NCBI GenBank assembly: GCA_037127315.1
Contig: JBBBDQ010000420.1
Location: 3,341,001-3,405,000, forward strand
Origin: Ascarosepion bandense
Taxonomy: Eukaryota > Mollusca > Cephalopoda > Sepiida > Sepiidae
DNA: 64,000 nucleotides
Direction of reading: 5' to 3'
Every line of letters starts with the position of its first letter. Position 1 is the first letter of the stretch. Under the pieces are notes generated by a model. It ran no database searches. It worked only from the letters and a program-made list of their open reading frames with translations, and was not told where the DNA came from. The translations under genes and the position numbers were made by a program. Of this stretch, positions 1 to 10,603 are shown piece by piece.

Positions 1-1931
1 CGCCACATATATTCTTTTTAATTATAGACATCACTAATAGTTGCAACCTAAATTTGTAATACCGCTGTAGATCACAGTGAAATGCGAACTCAAGTCTCTT
101 TTACCGCGGAGAAAACTGTGTACGACTACGATTTACCGATTGGGTTGTTAGCGCCACTATTAAAAAAAAGGCCAAATTTGCCATATAAAATAATTCTTAC
201 TTGGGCTGAAATTTATTTGTTAATCAGCACACATCCAGCAGTAATTTTCAAATTAAAATCCGAACTTAGCACTAGGTAATAATGTTCAGAGACCGATTCA
301 AATCTTTTCTCAGTCAAAGTAGACTTGGATAGTCCATTATAGATTTTTTTCTGTTTCTTTTTTGTTTGTTTCTAAACCTTACAGTTGCAACGTATGGCTT
401 GTTTTCACATTCTAAAGAATTGATTTCTCATATTTAAGCAATGATTGAAGACTGAAAAAAAAATTAAGCTAAAAGAAATATTCGTATTAACATCGACAAA
501 CCTCCTTAATATTTGTTACGACAAAGGATTTTTTGTGTGAATGTTTATGTTGGTTAATGGCTAGAAAGTTTAAAGAAGAGCGAAAACAAATAAAAAGAGT
601 GTGTTTCTGTGTTTCTTTCCGTGTTGGAAGCCGTGTACTTAATAGATATAATCTGAACATTTATGTAAGTAGTGGAAACTTCAAGCTTTATTTGATAACC
701 TAATGGTAATAGCTTTTAGTTCTTAAACTCTTGCAGTGTGAAAGAAAAAAGCAGAAATAAAAAGAAGAGCTAACTCTTCAATTAAAAATAAAAAGGGTAC
801 TCACATTGATCTCACACAGTGGATCCCGTCTCATAAAACGGTCATAAGATAAGGAAGAATTCTATAGAGTTCGGCTAAAAAAAGTAAAAAAAGTAAAAAG
901 ATAAATACAAAAATTATAGCGTGGTTATTTCTAATAGGTCCAAAGTCGATTTTTAATCTTTTTTATCGTTTTAGACTAATAGTTTTACGTTTTAGTTTTT
1001 GTGGTCTTTTCAGATGATGTGATCCGTGTTCTGTATCTAGAAATGTATAATGGTGCTGCACATTAATAACGTGAACCGGGTTTAAAGGAGATTCGTGTAA
1101 ATAAGGGAAAACAAGATTAAGGATTTTGTCAAGATAAAAGTGAAGTGGTTTGTGTTTAAAAAGAAAAAAAACGAACAAAAGTATTAATGATTACTGTGTG
1201 TATTTCCGATATCGACAAAGTTTAACTTACGTGCCAACAAAAAAGAAAAATAAAGCTTTGTCAAAAGGACAGTTTTTCTCTTGACAGTGCCATTATTCCT
1301 ACTATCTTCACTCCATCAGAAATGTTCATTTACAAGCTAAAAAAAAAATATGTGAACCAATGTGATATTTCTTATTTACCTGTTCTTTATTATTCAACAT
1401 TTTAAAAAGAGATAAATGTGAAAATAAATCGTTTTAATTTAAAATTTACTAAAAATTACAAAAATATCAAATTATGTAAACCGACATCAATGCAATATTT
1501 ATTATTTACCATTTAATAAATAACGATTAAAACAATATTTTATTCTTAATTTTATAAGAAAAAATCTATCCAAGAATTGCTGAAGAAATGAAATGCCCGA
1601 GTATTAGATTTTTTCAAAATTTATCAATTGTCGTTATCTGTTTATTTAAATTTTCTTCTTCACATACATTTTTATAAATTTATGAATAAAAAATAAAAAT
1701 ATTTTCATATTTATTTCTTTATAAATTGATAAATGAAACACATTGCACTGTATTAGTTCGTTCTGACTTTTAGAATATTGTAAATATAAAACTATTCTTG
1801 TAAATAAACAAGCTATTAAATAGTGTTTAATCTTTTTGTTGTAAATTCTTAAATTACAAAGAAATTAAGTTCATTTTCATGTCTGAGTTTTATTAAAATT
1901 CAAATAATCGCTTTTTACAACAACCATTGCC

Positions 1932-1963
<32 letters not shown>

Positions 1964-2050
1964 CGTTTTCTACGGCTTATCAAACATTTGCGGGTTATTT
2001 AAAGGCAGAAAATATTTTTAGGTTGTAAGATTTTAAGATTCACAAATCTT
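1..2050. other. AT-rich intergenic or intronic DNA
   Basis: I see no recognisable gene here. A 65-codon open frame at 82-279 (+) and a 71-codon frame at 963-1178 (-) have no familiar motif and look like chance openings. The only structured item is a short GATT array near 1934-1963. Confidence 0.6.
1934..1963. repeat. (GATT)n microsatellite
   Basis: About seven consecutive TTGA/GATT tetranucleotides in otherwise AT-rich DNA. Confidence 0.85.
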
Positions 2051-2054
2051 ATTA

Positions 2055-2190
2055 ATTAACCCATTTCTGAAGAAGAAGGCTTTCGTTCTTTTCCCAAGGT
2101 TATTGCGCAATAGTGAACATAACGAACCCAACTGGAATAGAAACTTGGCTCTCCGATTAATAATTTCGAGCCATTACGCACATTTAAGCT
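2055..2190 (-). repeat. tRNA-derived SINE fragment (family S1), antisense, degenerate
   Basis: Read on the minus strand it matches the head and middle of the SINE seen better at 50263-50563, 12064-12368 and 35660-35968. Shared pieces are a segment reading roughly 'cgagcc..' for the box B side, the A-rich 'aactggaata' stretch, 'cccaaggttatt' for 'cccaagggtatt', and an 'aaccca' block. It lacks the 3' part and is strongly diverged. Confidence 0.6.
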
Positions 2191-2221
2191 TACAGCGCCC
2201 GGTATTCTCAAGAAGTCACTC

Positions 2222-2290
2222 ACCAAGGAGGCGTAGTGTTTTACTCTCCAGGCTTGCCTCCCAGAGAGTAAAACACTACGCCTCCTTGGT
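2222..2290. repeat. 27-bp perfect inverted repeat at the 5' end of a LINE fragment
   Basis: Arms 2222-2248 and 2264-2290 are exact reverse complements, separated by 15 bases. The right arm is ordinary LINE coding sequence (compare 23944-23971 antisense). The left arm is an inverted copy added at the truncation point. Confidence 0.9.
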
Positions 2291-3045
2291 CTCACACTTT
2301 CAGCGGACCTCAAATGGAATGACTATATCGAATCCATTGCTAAATCCGCTGCTATGAAAGTCGGTTCTCTGTGTAGGGCCCGGAAGTTTTTTCCGTCTAA
2401 ATCTATCCTGCACATTTACAAATCTACCGTGCATTGAATACTGCTGCCATATCTGGTCGGGTGCCCCTGCTGTTCTCCTCGGGCTTCTCGATAAGGTACA
2501 GAGGAGGGTCTGTAATGTGATAGATACCGACTTGGCAGACCGCCTGCAGTCTCTCTCCCACCGGCGAGACGTGGCTTCCCTGTGTCTCTTCTATAAATAC
2601 TTTCACGGCTTCTGCTCCGATGAACTTAGATCACTGGTGCCCCCTAAATACGAATTTGCACGAGATACTAGATTAGCAACTAGATCCCACCCTTTTACAG
2701 TGAAACCGATAAAATGCAGCCGCAACTTCTACTCCAACTGTTTCTTTCCTCGCACTTCCCGACTGTGGAATTCTCTTCCAAACGATTGCTTCCCCGAAGG
2801 CTACAATCTCCAGGAGTTTAAATGTAAGGTCAATACACACCTCCTAACACACTAACCTGCTCCCATTCTATCAAGCACTCTTCCCATCTGCCCGACCCTC
2901 ATCCTCGCTATCCTTACTCATCTATCACCTTTCTCCTGACATTCCCTATGTCTATCCACTCCTTCTCTTTACCTTCCCCTATGTAGCCCCATGCGCAATA
3001 GTGGCAGTGGAATGCCTTGCTTGGGGTGAGATGATTAAAAAAAAA
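2249..3045 (+). mobile_element. CR1/L2/Jockey-like LINE, 5'-truncated 3' end
   Basis: This fragment carries the last part of the reverse transcriptase ORF and the 3'UTR of the LINE family whose longest copy is at 23195-25690. The coding part runs to the stop near 2853. It contains the family C-terminal landmarks 'IDTDLADRLQSLSHRRDV', 'FCSDELRSLVPP' and 'SRLWNSLP'. An earlier stop (near 2436, 'CIEYCC' region) and truncation before the catalytic YADD leave it dead. The 3'UTR ends with the tail 'TGCCTTGCTTGGGGTGAGAT' followed by an A-run at 3036-3045, as expected for target-primed reverse transcription. The RT C-terminal region is not itself catalytic. Family assignment (APE-type, CR1/L2/Jockey group) rests on the longer copy. 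Confidence 0.85.
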
Positions 3046-3720
3046 GTCTAAATAATGACCAGAATAGGCATTGTTTAACTTTGGTGATCGTACGGGAAAT
3101 GGTGTTTCTACGTGATTCATCCGTATTTTAAACATTACTGTCGGAGTGAAAGTAGTTAAACTAACATCGGTGTCAAAGGAACTTTTGATACGCGATTTTA
3201 TTGCAGGCATAAAAGTTAAAGATTGCCCTTCCAAATGTATTATAACAAAATTTCTTATAACAAAATGTATTATAATAAAAAACCATAACTGAAACGAAAT
3301 TTCGAAAAAACCATATTCTATATCAGCAAACGTGTAATAAGTAAAATTACTCTTACAGTAAATGTGTGAGAGCCAACACGACACTGCGATACCTGTGTGC
3401 TAAACGACAATTACGGAAAGAAAGTGCAGACCAGTTATTAAGTTAATTAGTTTTGTATATCTACAAAATTCTGATTTACAGGAGGAATGCTTTAATTCGC
3501 TAGAAATCTAGCAAAGCAACCCCAAAAAATGTATTTGCAATTATCTGCTTCTGTAACCCGTGACGTCAATGAAAGAATTTACCGTAATTTCTCATGTATA
3601 ATACGCAGTTTTTTTTCTAAAAATCAATTATCAAAATTAGTGGGGCATGTTATGTACAACTAAAAGAAATCTTAAAAAGGGCCGTGTCACAGGTGGATTT
3701 CAGTTGCGAAATGTCTCCTA
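3046..3720. other. unassigned AT-rich stretch
   Basis: No gene recognised. The 156-codon antisense frame at 2914-3384 overlaps the LINE tail and runs into non-repetitive DNA; it has no known motif and I treat it as chance. Confidence 0.5.
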
Positions 3721-3831
3721 ACCACAAACATAGGACAATTCGACCTTAACTTTCGGCAATTGCGACCCCATAAATATGTTAAACACAATCATATGTACCT
3801 AAAAATACTTACAAATGTAAAACAAAATAAA
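3721..3831. repeat. direct repeat, copy 1 (partner 4321-4431)
   Basis: About 110 bp starting 'accacaaaca' and ending in 'acaaaataaa' recurs exactly 600 bp downstream with roughly 85-90 % identity. The two copies bracket an RTE fragment. Confidence 0.85.
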
Positions 3832-3869
3832 AATTGCCGTTTCATAGGTAATTTCAGTTGCGAAATGAC

Positions 3870-4318
3870 TTATTCTTCTATGTACCTTGTCTTTCAGGAC
3901 GTAGGCGATTATGGCCCTCCACGTCTCCCTATCTCTGGTGGTACTTAGCAGGCTTTCTCCTGTTACACCATGTAATCCCTTTCTGCTATCCACCCACTCA
4001 GGCCAGTCAAGAACGTTACACGCTGTTTTCTCCTGTCACTCCTTCCCTCTATCTGGCCTGTTAGTATCAGATTCTCCGAGCCTTCTTTCCTCATTACATG
4101 TCACACAAACATTAGCTGTCTCTTTCTGATGGTCAGTATCAATTTCCTTTTTGTTTATATCCTTTCCAAAACGTCATCATTGCTCACATGCTCGATTCAT
4201 GATATCCACAGCATCCTTCTGTAGAACCACATTCCAGTTGCTTCAAGTTTTTCCTTCTTCTTCGATGAGATTGTCCGGCATTCACTGCCATACTGAATAA
4301 CTGAACATCGCAATCTAC
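3870..4318 (-). mobile_element. RTE-type LINE, 3' end fragment
   Basis: On the minus strand this matches the C-terminal coding end and 3' terminus of the RTE element at 19986-26334. The order from 4318 downwards is the 'CRTISS' / 'LEATGMWFYRRML' region, the glycine-poor basic tail, then the 3' terminus containing 'gccctgtc'-like sequence with a GAA-rich end. Several stops and indels are present, so it is a dead, heavily 5'-truncated copy. The C-terminal RTE region has no enzymatic motif; recognition is by similarity to the other copies in the window. Confidence 0.75.
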
Positions 4319-4320
4319 AC

Positions 4321-4431
4321 ACCACAAACATACGACAATTTAACACTAAGAATCGGCGATTGCAACCCCATAAAAATGTCAAAAACAATCACATGTACCT
4401 AACAATACTTACAAATGTAAAACAAAATAAA
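4321..4431. repeat. direct repeat, copy 2 (partner 3721-3831)
   Basis: Same sequence as 3721-3831 at a 600-bp offset. Far longer than a retrotransposon target-site duplication, so a local duplication is more likely. Confidence 0.85.
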
Positions 4432-5380
4432 GAATTATCATAAAACTAAATTAGAATAGCATTATATTATGTTTAAAACCATTTTTATGGACACTATCAT
4501 GATATTTCTGAGTGTGCTGATCGGAAATTTTGATAAATATCTTCAATTGCTTAACTGAAGACATAATTGATTGAATAAGAGTAGGAAATGCTAGCCGTAA
4601 TGAAATTGGAGAGGTACAAATTACTGGGCTTGAGTACCAAACAAGGGTTCCATATTATGCGTGAGTAGAATAATATTCCCACATTTTCAGCAAAATTTTC
4701 TCGGTGCGTATTATGCACGAAGGTGTATTATAATGGGGAAATGCAGTATTTGAGAAACCATTATTATAGTACTTTATTATGTATTGACAGAGCAAATACC
4801 AAACAGAATTTTATATACGAAATGCCTTAAATGGTAGGTACCATTTTTAATACTAGAAATTTTTGCTGACACGTGTTGAAATACTTACAGTATCTAGTAT
4901 TGTTAAAATTATCGCTATCGTTCAATACCGTAAATCAATCTATGAAATTCGAAAAATCTGATTTATTTGAAAAAATACTTTGTCAAAATCCCTACTTTGC
5001 GCTGTAATTATTTCTTTAATTAAATTTAATTTTTTATGACTTCATAGTAAACAATATTTTTAAGAAAATGTATTTTTTCCATTTTCTTTTTTAGCAGCGA
5101 AGAATAAATCCTGAGGATTCCTTACTTTTGGGCATACAGTATATAACTGGTCATGCGTAAATGTATATATCTGAAGCCAAATTTCAAGATTTTGAAGCGT
5201 TGGTCTTGTGATTTGTTAATAGTTTACGTAAAAAATTTTTACAAAAGATTTGGCTTCGATCGATCAATGTATAACTATTTTAGAGGATGTGATAGACGAA
5301 CTAACGAAAGTCATAGAATTTTAAATATAGAAGTGGGATTTGAACTCGTGCTTTAGTTTCACACCTGACTGAAATTCAAA
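4432..5380. other. unassigned AT-rich stretch
   Basis: No gene recognised. The 67-codon frame at 5153-5356 (+) shows no known motif. Confidence 0.5.
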
Positions 5381-5381
5381 A

Positions 5382-5990
5382 TATTTTTTATGATCATTTC
5401 ACCCCATGCAATGCAAGAACGCCACTGGTGCGCAGGGAGTTACAGAAAGAGAAAAGAAAGAGAGAGAAAGAGAGAGAGACCCTTAAAAGGTAAAGAGAAG
5501 GTCGGAAGAATGATAAGAGAAAGATGATAATCGCGAAGATAGAAGATGACGATGGCGTTTAAACTTTTAGAGAATGTAGCTACCAAGGAAGCAGGTATGT
5601 AGAAGGATCTCCACAGGCAGGATGTGCGAGTAAAGAAACTGAAGAGTAGAAGTTATAGTTGCATTTGACTATTTTTATAATAAAAGCGTGATTACTTGAT
5701 GCTAATCTAGTAGCACAAGTAAATTCATGTAGACGGGGCACCAGGGAAACAAGCTCGTTCAAGTAGAAAGCGTGAAAATGTTTGTAAAATAGACATGAAA
5801 CCACACCTTTTCAGTGAGAAGGTGACTGAAGTTGAGCGACTAAATTGGGATCAATTACGTTACAGATCCTCCTTTGGATTTTGTCGTAAACCTCAAACGA
5901 ATATCTGGGGCCCCTGTCCAGATATGGCAACAATATTTAATGTATGGTCGAATAATAGATTTATACATGGGCAAGATTGTGAAAAGTGAC
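5382..5990 (-). mobile_element. CR1-like LINE 3' end, old and degenerate
   Basis: The minus strand carries the LINE 3' tail (T-run, then 'tcaccccatgcaatgc' for the usual 'caccccaagcaaggc'), a 3'UTR purine-rich stretch, and a frame at 5580-5804 that preserves 'LFYKHFHAFYLNELVSLVP' for the consensus 'LFYKYFHGFCSDELRSLVPP'. Further 5', 'tccagatatggcaacaatat' corresponds to the 'YCCHIWSG' segment. Numerous substitutions mark it as one of the oldest copies here. Confidence 0.75.
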
Positions 5991-6037
5991 AACTCACCGC
6001 GTTATGATTCGTGTATGGATTGTGCATTTTAAGTAAT

Positions 6038-6432
6038 TTTTTTATATAATCATATCGCCCCAAGAAAGGCATTTTACTGCCACTGTTTTAAAGGGCGTTA
6101 CATAGGAGGAAGGTTATGAGAAAGAGTGTCAGGTTATATGGAGTATCAGGAAGTGGATAAGAGAAAGATGAAAATACTGATGTGAGCGGGGAGGACGGAG
6201 AAAGAAGCATCAGAGAGAGAATGCAGGTTAGTGAGATAGGAGATGACTATTGATTTTACATTTAAATTCTTGGAGATTATAGCTGTCGGGAAAACAAGTA
6301 AATGCAAGGGAATTTCACAACCGGGAAGTGCGAGAAAAGAAGCTGATGAAGTAGAATTTGTGTTTACAATTTATTGGTTTTACAGTAAAAGGGTGGGACC
6401 TAGTTGCTAATCTTTTGGCTAAAAGTTAAACG
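6038..6432 (-). mobile_element. CR1-like LINE 3' end, degenerate
   Basis: Starts with the T-run and 'cgccccaagaaaggcatttt', then the 3'UTR and about 170 bases of the C-terminal coding end (NLQ, SRLWN and HPFTVK equivalents are readable on the minus strand). It stops abruptly near 6432, so it is 5'-truncated. Confidence 0.75.
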
Positions 6433-6990
6433 TAAATGTAAAGGAAAACACAACTTCAATTGATATACTTTATTACCGGAAAAGAGAAAACCTAGTACAA
6501 ATAGCAAAAATAAATATGTACCATTTACGGAAATGGTGCTATAGCCGAGATAGCTGTTCGTAAGTAGTTTGCTATGTTTAAGAATTGAAATTCTAAACTA
6601 TAGACCGAAAATATTTTGACTTGCAGTTGTTGATGAGGAGTAAATCGAAACGTTTTATACTCTGATCACACGACATATCTGATATCGTAGAGATGCTTCA
6701 TGTACAGTGAGTGTTATAAGATATTTGAAAATATTTACATACATGATTCGTTACTATGACATTTTAACTGTAACTAAATAGACCGCATTTTCATCTGCAA
6801 TTCTTTACTTAAATTACAAAAAAACAACTCATTCTTAAGAGATTGATCACAAGTAGCGAAATATGTATAGCATATAACAATGTGCAACTTTAAAGTTCCC
6901 ATGGAACCTCCTACAGAAGTTTTCCATATACCCTCCTACTACATCTCCTACAGAGGGTAGCAAGAGAAAGCGAGAAGAAAGGACTGAATA
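6433..6990. other. unassigned AT-rich stretch
   Basis: No gene or clear repeat family recognised. Confidence 0.5.
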
Positions 6991-6994
6991 TAAT

Positions 6995-8775
6995 CTTCAA
7001 GAAAACTGAATCAGCAAAAAGGAGATCTAGAAATGCCAACTACAGGTCGGTGAAACTAAAATAAAACAGGTAAAATAATTAAAATGCCTGGGAATTGTTC
7101 TTACAGAGGACAGAAAGTGCGACACTGAGATCCAAGGATGAATTTCAAAAGCTAACCAGAGTACTGAGACAGCAATATCTCATGTAAGACAAAGAAAACA
7201 GAGGTAGACTAGTATGTGATATCTGTCCTTTTATATAGCAGCGAATGTTAGACGATCAAGTGTGAAGGAAATGCTGGAAGCAACAGAAATGTGGTTTTTC
7301 AGAAGGATGCTAAGGATACTACAGACTAAGCCCGTGAGCAACGACAAAGTGTTGGAAAGTATGCAAACGATAAGAAAACTTATACCTAGCATTAGGAAGA
7401 GACAGCTGAGGTTCATGGGACACGTAATGAGAAAGGATGGATAGAGGGAAAAAGAGACAGGGGAAAACAGCGGGAGACATATTTGATGGGCTCGAGCAAA
7501 TGGATCGTGGAGCGTATTTTTTTTCTTTTTATAATGTTGTGACCCCAAGCAAAGCATTTTACTGCCACTGTTTGTCAGGGGGTTGCATACGACGAATGTT
7601 ATGAGAAAGAGTGACAGTTTACAGAGAGTGTCAGGAAGAGAGTATGAGAAGGAAGAGAATATTAATGAGTGGGGTAGACGGAGAAAAAAAAGCATGAGAG
7701 ATATGATGTAAGTTAGTGAGACAAGAGGTCTTTTGAATTTACATTTAAATTCTTAAAGATTTTAGCTGTCGGGAAAGCAAGTATGCGGAAGGGAAGTCCA
7801 CAGGCGGGAAGTACGAGAAAAGAAGCTGTTGGAGTAGAATTTGCGTTTACAATTTATCGGTTTCACAGTAAAAGTGTGGAACCTAGTTGCTAATCTTGTG
7901 GCTCGAGGAAATTCATATATAGGGGGTACCAGTAAGCTACGTTCATCAGAGCAGAAGCTGTGAATGTATTTATAGAACAGACACAGGGTAGCCACACTGC
8001 GTCGGTGAGAAAGCGACTGTAACCTAGCTGCTAATTCTGTATCAATCATATTACAGATTCTCTGTTGGATTTTGTCAAGAACACCTAGGTTGATAGCAAG
8101 AACACCCGATCAGACATGGCAGCAATATTCAATGCACGGGCGGATGGTAGATTTGTATATGTGCAGGATTGTTTCGAACGGGAAAAACTTCCTGGCCCTA
8201 AACAGAGAACCGACTTTCTTAGCAGCGGATTTAGCTATGGATTCTATATAGTTATTCCACTTAAGATCTGATATGAGAGTTAATCCGAAAAGAGGCGGTG
8301 TTTTACTTTCAGGGAGAGAAGCCTGATCCATGTTAATGGGCGGGAGGAACGATTGTCTGTGATGGTTAATAGATAGCAGCTTCATTTTGGAAGCATTAAA
8401 ATTTACGAGCCATTTCTTACCCCAGTTCACAACGAATTTGAGGTTTTTTTCAAGATCGCCAGCGAGGTTTGCTTTGTCATCCTCGGCAGATTTTTGATCA
8501 AGACGAGAGTAAACCGTAGTGTCGTCAGCGTATATGCCTACTTGAAATCTTAGTACATCGGGGAGATCGTTAATGTAGATAAGGAAAAGCGTAGTACCTA
8601 GAATAGAGCCTTGAGGGACATCCGCGTTCGTGTGATAGTATTGGGAGGCTTGTCCGTTCAGTACTACCTTCATTGGGAAAGATACCAAGAGGAAAATATT
8701 AAGAGCGACGAAGGACAGGGGCAAATGGAAGTCCATGATCGCCTATATCCTTAAGTGACACGGCATCTAAAGAAA
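6995..8775 (+). mobile_element. RTE-type LINE 3' part, split by a CR1-like LINE
   Basis: The left piece (6995-7512) corresponds to RTE sequence just after the reverse transcriptase domain ('aatgccaactacaggt' matches 25706-25721 of the larger copy). It includes the frame 7262-7444, with 'LEATEMWFFRRMLRI' and 'SIRKRQLRFMGHVMRKDG'. The right piece (8686-8775) resumes the 3' end with 'gtccatgatcgcctatatcc', which matches 26287-26306. The intervening 1.17 kb is an antisense LINE. The element is 5'-truncated and has stops, so it is inactive. Confidence 0.8.
7513..8685 (-). mobile_element. CR1-like LINE inserted in RTE, 5'-truncated
   Basis: Antisense insertion with its 3' T-run at 7517-7525 and the family tail 'ccccaagcaaagcatttt'. 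Coding sequence runs from the C-terminus up to the RT core. The frame at 8110-8736 preserves motif B 'VPQGSILGTTLFLIYINDLP' and motif C 'IYADDTTVYS', followed by 'INHHRQ' and 'SIAKSAAKKVGSLFRARKFF'. A stop/frameshift near 8100 separates this from the C-terminal frame 7762-8049. The first 22 residues of the 8110-8736 frame are antisense RTE sequence, not LINE. Truncation lies just before motif B ('KVVLNGQASQ'). Confidence 0.9.
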
Positions 8776-9528
8776 AAGTTTATTTCTATCTGAACGGATT
8801 AAACGCGGCAGTCGATGAAATACATCCATAATTCGCCATCTGAAAGAGTTGCATCTTCTATCCGGATAACGACAAACTTCTTGTCACTTTGAAAACTAAT
8901 CAGAAATTTATATAGCTTGGCTCGGATGTCCCACTACAGTCGCTGTCCTCACTAGTTCTTTTTTTACGGATTACTACTTTTTCGATTCATACAAAATTAC
9001 AATAGACAGAACTTCAATTTATTGGAACCCTGCAAAAATCCCTTAGATTAATTCATCACCCAGAAAGATTCGAAATTCTGAGATGACGAAATCGCAAAGC
9101 TCTCTCAAAGGTGATTAAATCAAGTGGAGCAAAATGACTTGTTGAACAGGTATATGTGAAAACCTAAATATTATCTTTGAAATTCATTTAAAGAAATTTA
9201 CTGCAACTCTAATACTTCTTAATTTACCCATTGTCATTTTCCTCATTAACAAAATAAGTCATTTTTGAGAATATATTTTGAATGCAATTGTATGCCTTCA
9301 ACCTCAGATTAAATATATTGATGGTAATTCAACTATAAAATTAAAATTATTGCAGGTAATTTTAGTATAAATAGTTATTGTTGGTAATTATTTATGTAAT
9401 AATGCGTCGCTGGTTATTTTAGTATAAAAATATATTTTATAATTTCATAGTTTTGTTTCTGTTTGGGGTTCACTTTTAGTCCATATCTGAGACCATAACT
9501 GGGACCGGGTCAGAGTCGATCTGGGAAC
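8776..9528. other. unassigned AT-rich stretch
   Basis: No gene or known repeat recognised. Confidence 0.5.
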
Positions 9529-9529
9529 A

Positions 9530-9950
9530 ACAGCAATTAACAAGTGGTTCCACGCTTCTCAAGGTCTTCAGTATCCTGAAAGTGCGAGAAACGAAAGTCT
9601 TATAATAGTGCATACAGTTAGATCTAGCTGGATCGACAGGAAAGCTGTCTGACCAATGTAGTAATACTCTAAAATCCATGCAGTGATGAGAACAAGCTGG
9701 AACAATCAGTAGAACAATTGCCGTGAAAATATGTATAGAAAAGAATAAGGGAAGCCATGTCATAACGGTTGGACATTGACTGAAATAGATATGCTAGGTC
9801 AGAATCGATGATATTACAAACCTGTCTTTGGATTTTGTCAATCCAAGTATATATAGAGAGAGTAGAATCACTAGACCAGCTATGATAGCAATATTCTCTA
9901 CACGGTCGAAGTAATGGAGACCTATGAAGTAATATTTCCCGCTAGTGAAA
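9530..9950 (-). mobile_element. CR1-like LINE C-terminal region, very degenerate
   Basis: On the minus strand a weak but colinear match to the family: the 'agtgcgagaaacgaaagtc' segment, then 'gaagccatgtcataacgg' (RRDVAS region), 'ttggattttgtcaa' (LLDKIQ region) and 'agctatgatagcaatattc' (YCCHIW region). It is older than its neighbour at 9984-10603. Confidence 0.6.
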
Positions 9951-9983
9951 TTGAAAATTCAGTGACACATATGCTAAACATTT

Positions 9984-10603
9984 TAGTTTTTTTTTTAATC
10001 ATTTCACCCCAAGCAAGGCATTCCACTGCCACTATTGCGCATGGGGCTACACAGGGGAAGGTAAAGAGAACGAGTGGTTAGACAAAGGAATGTCAGAAGG
10101 AAGGTGATAGATGGGTAAGGATACCGAGGATGAGGGTTGGGCAGACGGGAAGAGTGTTTGATAGAATGGGAGCGAGTTAGTGTGTTAGGGGGTGTCTATT
10201 GACCTTACATTTAAACTCCTGGAGATTGTAGCCGTCGGGGAAGCAATCGTGTGGAAGGGAATTCCACAGTCGGGAAGTGCGAAGAAAGAAACTGTTGGAG
10301 TAGAAGTTGCGGTTGCATTTTATCGGTTTCACTGTAGAAGGATGGGATCTAGTTGCTAATCTAGTATCTCGTGCAAATTCGTATCTAGGGGGCACCAGTG
10401 ATCTAAGTTCATCGGAGCAGAAGCCGTGAAAGTATTTATAGAAGAGACACAGGGAAGCCACGTCGCGCCTGTGGGAGAGTGACTGCAGGCGGTCTGCCAA
10501 GTCGGTATCTATCACATTACAGACCCTCCTCTGTACCTTATCGAGAAGCCCGAGGAGAATAGCAGGGGCACCCGACCAGATATAGTAACAGTATTCAACA
10601 GTA
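9984..10603 (-). mobile_element. CR1-like LINE 3' end, young copy
   Basis: A T-run at 9989-9997, tail 'caccccaagcaaggcattcc', 3'UTR and an open 146-codon frame (10177-10617) with 'RVCNVIDTDLADRLQSLSHR', 'FCSDELRSLVPP' and 'SRLWNSLPHDCFP'. It is nearly identical to the copy at 2249-3045, implying recent activity of this subfamily. It is 5'-truncated after the 'YCYYIWSGAPA' segment. Confidence 0.9.

Noticed and set aside
7231..7695. 154-codon antisense ORF rich in L/F/S
   Set aside because: Antisense shadow of the RTE and LINE tail; no motif.
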